Source of the DNA: an uncultured Lachnospiraceae bacterium
GTDB taxonomy: Bacteria > Bacillota > Clostridia > Lachnospirales > Lachnospiraceae
Length of the DNA stretch: 14,890 nucleotides
Assembly (NCBI GenBank): GCA_947653315.1
Contig: CANTGP010000023.1
Location: 1-14,890, forward strand
Reading direction: 5' to 3'
A program made the translations under genes and the position numbers. How positions within the stretch are numbered: position 1 is the first letter of the stretch; each line of letters begins with the position of its first letter. The notes beneath the pieces are model-generated. The model had not been told where the DNA came from, searched no databases, and worked only from the letters and a program-made list of their open reading frames with translations. Shown here in pieces: positions 12,674-14,890 of the stretch.

Positions 12674-14890
12674 TTTTCGTTTACGTAAATCTGAACCCGG
12701 CTCTGTATAATGTCCGCAACATCCTTTGCCGATTTTTGTCCTTCAAAAAACGCCGCCGTTTCTTCCTCTATGATATTATTCATTTGGACGTCATACCGGA
12801 AGGAGGAATTGGCGCTTTCCATCAGCTTCCTCACTGCCGCCACTTCATCCTCCGTCGCCGCGTAAATTTCAATCGAGAAATCATCATACCCCCATGTAGT
12901 TTTGGGCTGTTTCACTTTCTCGCCGTCCGGTCCCTCATAATATTCTTCTTCCATGTCTTTTTCAAACATTTTATCCAGCGCAGACTTCATTACGGGGAAA
13001 CCGTAGCTTCTATTGGTAAGTTTTTCCTGCGCTTCCTTTGTCAGCGACATACGGATAAACTGCCAAACCCCTTCCTGATAAGGGGATTTCGACGACATGG
13101 CAAGCAGGGCGCCTGCGGAATTTAAGTATGTTCCGCTCTCCTTGGACGTAGGAAAGCCGATAAACGTCACCGGTTCCCCGTACATTCCCGTATACATTTG
13201 GAACTCCTGCATGGAAGAAAAGCTGACTTCCATCATTACCAGTTTTCCCTCCCGTATCATGGTCGGGGTACTGGGCGCATCCTCGCTCCATGAGTATTCA
13301 TCCGGAAAAGTATTGGCAAATTCCAAGGCACGGATAAATTCTTCTCCGTTAAATTTGCATTCCCCCGTTTCCCAATTCACGAACACATCCATATTCATAC
13401 GGAATATATTGCCCAATACCGTATTCTTGCTGGCATACTGGTAAAGCTGTACCCCTTCCGGCAGATTTTTTGAAAGCTCCATGATTTCTTCCAGCGTGAT
13501 GTGCTGTTTATCGCCCACATCCGCCACTTTCGCCATAACGGTGCTGATATAAAATCTGGGAGGCATGGCATAAAGTTTCCCGTTCTTTTCATAGGCACGC
13601 AGCACATTTTCCAAATAATCCTCTTTGTTGATTTCCGCGTCCGCCTCCATAAAGGGATATAAATCCTCCACCACCCCTTTTGCAATGTAATTCTCCACAT
13701 TGCCGTTGGAAAAATCAATGATATCCGGGCATTTGCCGCTGACAATATCCGCATTCATCATCTGTACCGCATTGGTATAGGAATCCTCTCCCGTATAATC
13801 CGTATAGTACTCTTTCACCTCAATCCGGTACTCTTGGTTTGTCCGGTTAAATTCGATGATATTCTTCCTTAAATCATAATCCATCATTAACGTACCGTAA
13901 GTAAGGATTTTCTTTTCCGGTACTTCCGAGCCCTTTTTCTTCGTCAGGTAAGCCAGTTCCACCTGGTTTTCATCGCTTTCCCCGTCCCAGCTCGACGTAA
14001 CCGCAAGAACCCTTCCGTCTTCCAGCAGGGTAAAGCCCCGAAGATTATCCTGGTCGATATCGCAGTCAATCCAGTTTAACAGTTCCACCGCTTCCGCATC
14101 GCCGAAATTATAACTGTACAAATTGCTGTCCACACTGTAAAGCACATCCACACCGGCGCCCTGTGAAAACGTATAGCTGCCGAACCGGTTGGTCTGCATC
14201 GCGTTCACGGCATCCCCCATTTTCTTTCCTGCCAAATCAATGGTATGGATTTCCATCTGTTCTCCCCAGTAGGACACCAATACCTGACCGTCGCCCGTGG
14301 CGGACAGGGAATTAATCCAACTGTCCAGTTCCGTTTCGAACAGCATGTTTCCGTCCCGATCCAGTACGAAGATACTCCGGTCAAATCCGAAATACAGGTT
14401 GCCCTCCCCGTCCGTTACCATATTCTGTATGTAAAAATCCTCCTTACCTTCAAAAACCTGTGTCAGATCTACCGTTTCGGTAACTTTTCCGTCCTGGCCG
14501 AATTTCCAAAGCTCCGTTTTCTGCCCTATGGGTTCCCGGTATTCCATTTCCCCGTCCACGGAGGAAGCGCTTGCCTCATCCACGGAAAAATTTCCCGTAC
14601 CGCTTACGATCTGCACGGTTCCGGCAGAACCGCCGACGATGGATACCGAACCGCTTTCCGATGCGTCAGACGCCTCGCCGTCTTCCCCGGTTTCCTTACT
14701 GGTTTCGCTTTCTGCATCTTCCGCTCCTGCATCGCCGTCTTCTACGTCTTCCGCTCCCGCATCGCCGTCCTTTGCGTCTTCCGCTCCCGCATCACCGTCT
14801 TCTGCGTCTTCCGCTCCCGCATCGCCGTCCTTTGCGTCTTCCGCTCCTGCATCGCCGTCTTTTGCGTCTTCCGCGGCATTCCCGGCTCCC
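12667..14890 (-). CDS. Large extracellular solute-binding lipoprotein SBP1 (5' end outside window)
   Basis: A CUT1-type (carbohydrate) solute-binding protein, expected to be anchored outside the membrane and to deliver a ligand to the permeases at 9394-10359 and 8438-9397. The frame is open to the right edge, giving 740 visible residues; the signal peptide and lipobox lie outside. The first start in frame that gives a long product is a GTG at 14616, inside the protein, and I reject it as the start. Visible residues 6-60 are an acidic repeat (AEDAKDGDAG type) and 61-110 are Ser/Glu/Asp-rich. About 115-320 carries beta motifs such as DGEGNLYFG and LEDGRVLAV, then LLNWIDCDID, which SBP2 shares almost exactly. 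From about 325 to the end is the SBP domain, with EFN, LNAD-like MNADI, PDIIDF, VEDLYPF and GVWQFIRM. The last 17 residues are identical to those of SBP3. The ligand cannot be read from sequence; a sugar or oligosaccharide is inferred from the permease family. Confidence 0.9.
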   Translation of the reverse strand, partial: GAGNAAEDAKDGDAGAEDAKDGDAGAEDAEDGDAGAEDAKDGDAGAEDVEDGDAGAEDAESETSKETGEDGEASDASESGSVSIVGGSAGTVQIVSGTGNFSVDEASASSVDGEMEYREPIGQKTELWKFGQDGKVTETVDLTQVFEGKEDFYIQNMVTDGEGNLYFGFDRSIFVLDRDGNMLFETELDSWINSLSATGDGQVLVSYWGEQMEIHTIDLAGKKMGDAVNAMQTNRFGSYTFSQGAGVDVLYSVDSNLYSYNFGDAEAVELLNWIDCDIDQDNLRGFTLLEDGRVLAVTSSWDGESDENQVELAYLTKKKGSEVPEKKILTYGTLMMDYDLRKNIIEFNRTNQEYRIEVKEYYTDYTGEDSYTNAVQMMNADIVSGKCPDIIDFSNGNVENYIAKGVVEDLYPFMEADAEINKEDYLENVLRAYEKNGKLYAMPPRFYISTVMAKVADVGDKQHITLEEIMELSKNLPEGVQLYQYASKNTVLGNIFRMNMDVFVNWETGECKFNGEEFIRALEFANTFPDEYSWSEDAPSTPTMIREGKLVMMEVSFSSMQEFQMYTGMYGEPVTFIGFPTSKESGTYLNSAGALLAMSSKSPYQEGVWQFIRMSLTKEAQEKLTNRSYGFPVMKSALDKMFEKDMEEEYYEGPDGEKVKQPKTTWGYDDFSIEIYAATEDEVAAVRKLMESANSSFRYDVQMNNIIEEETAAFFEGQKSAKDVADIIQSRVQIYVNENR
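14710..14874 (-). repeat. 30-bp in-frame tandem repeat, 5 full copies plus a partial one, inside SBP1
   Basis: Five head-to-tail 30-bp units lie at 14845-14874, 14815-14844, 14785-14814, 14755-14784 and 14725-14754, with a partial sixth at 14710-14724. Each encodes ten residues, A-E-D-A-(K/E)-D-G-D-A-G. The units at 14815-14844 and 14755-14784 are identical in DNA; the others differ at one to three bases. This near-identity points to recent slippage or unequal recombination. The unit length is a multiple of three, so copy-number changes keep the frame and alter only the length of the acidic segment. Confidence 0.93.

Noticed and set aside
14614..14616. GTG as start of SBP1
   Set aside because: The frame continues upstream to the window edge with strongly protein-like repeats, and no signal peptide follows this codon.
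14710..14874. Possible CRISPR array
   Set aside because: The 30-bp units are directly adjacent with no spacers and stay in frame within a lipoprotein gene.

Overview
The window is about 14.9 kb of Gram-positive, clostridial-type DNA. Lachnospiraceae is my best guess, inferred from the large CUT1-type solute-binding lipoproteins, the strong AGGAGG-like ribosome binding sites and the gene content, not from a marker gene. Every gene I can support lies on the minus strand, so transcription runs from the right edge to the left. Spacing is tight: two ATGA overlaps, and all other gaps are 14 to 70 nt. One long transcript is therefore plausible, ending near a strong inverted repeat at 160-189.

Right to left, the first block (about 8438-14890) is a carbohydrate-type ABC importer lacking its ATPase. 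It has two large solute-binding proteins (SBP1, cut by the right edge, and SBP2), followed by a MalF-like and a MalG-like permease. The SBPs are unusually long, about 750 residues. Each carries an N-terminal region of repeated DGR/EGN-type beta motifs, probably a beta-propeller, ahead of a normal SBP domain. SBP1 also has an acidic segment built on a 30-bp tandem repeat.

The second block (2883-8423) is the odd part. It holds a HlyD/RND-type membrane-fusion adaptor with a very long coiled coil, then a MacB-like periplasmic core domain protein with only two membrane segments (no complete FtsX domain, no ATPase), then a third paralogous propeller-SBP lipoprotein (SBP3). Parts normally used for export are thus set between parts of an importer. 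I infer that the seven genes build one cell-surface assembly, perhaps an importer with an extracellular scaffold and several binding proteins. This is the best candidate here for an undescribed system.

The third block (240-2836) is housekeeping: tcdA, which makes cyclic t6A in tRNA, and a bifunctional homocysteine S-methyltransferase / methylenetetrahydrofolate reductase. The last 239 nt on the left hold the terminator-like hairpin and then a sharply AT-rich stretch (30 of the first 120 bases are G or C) with no gene I can support.
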